From NCBI GenBank assembly GCA_949957035.1, contig CATLIP010000159.1, forward strand, positions 1-5,779: DNA of 5,779 nt. Direction: 5' to 3'. Below are positions 5,743-5,779 of this stretch, one piece after another. The stretch's first letter is position 1. Each line of letters starts with the position of its first letter. Under the pieces are notes generated by a model. The model saw nothing but the letters and a program-made list of their open reading frames with translations, had not been told where the DNA came from and did no database searches. The translations under genes and the position numbers were made by a program. Source of the stretch: an uncultured Lachnospiraceae bacterium (GTDB lineage: Bacteria > Bacillota_A > Clostridia > Lachnospirales > Lachnospiraceae).

Positions 5743-5779
5743 TTGTCCCTCCCTCTTCTTTCAGCAAATAATACATCCT

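Noticed and set aside
1..5779. CRISPR arrays, insertion sequences, tRNA or rRNA genes
   Set aside because: No regularly spaced repeats, transposase-like reading frames, terminal inverted repeats or cloverleaf-forming sequence were seen on either strand.

Overview
The window looks like chromosomal DNA of a low-to-medium G+C Firmicute of class Clostridia, most likely Lachnospiraceae. The evidence is a valS gene behind a T-box leader, strong AGGAGG-type ribosome binding sites, consensus sigma-A promoters, and protein styles typical of gut clostridia (Zn-macrodomain, AEC carrier, Sel1-repeat protein). The organism call is inferred from gene content, not from a marker gene.

Layout, left to right. 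Positions 1-198 (minus) hold the first 66 codons of valyl-tRNA synthetase, running off the left edge. Positions 199-651 are its regulatory region: a perfect TTGACA-17-TATAAT promoter, a T-box riboswitch of about 340 nt, and a terminator that competes with the antiterminator. Back to back with this promoter, a short AT-rich cassette on the plus strand (about 660-1585) encodes a PIN-domain nuclease-like protein (810-1250) and a 75-residue partner starting one base after its stop codon (1252-1479). It ends in a hairpin terminator. I read this as a type II toxin-antitoxin-like module with the toxin first.

The right two thirds are on the minus strand and, in transcription order, read macrodomain hydrolase (5742-4936), terminator, AEC-family membrane carrier (4820-3876), a strong promoter, and a 708-residue protein (3768-1642). 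The last has an N-terminal PH-like domain, a long acidic low-complexity linker and C-terminal Sel1 repeats. Each minus-strand gene has a good ribosome binding site. The gaps of 107 and 115 nt, with a terminator in one and a strong promoter in the other, suggest three separate transcription units rather than one operon.

I see no single pathway linking these genes. The items most worth a second look are the toxin-first PIN pair, the PH-like/Sel1 protein with its repetitive linker, and the Zn-macrodomain protein found without the sirtuin and lipoate genes that accompany it in staphylococci and streptococci, at least within this window.
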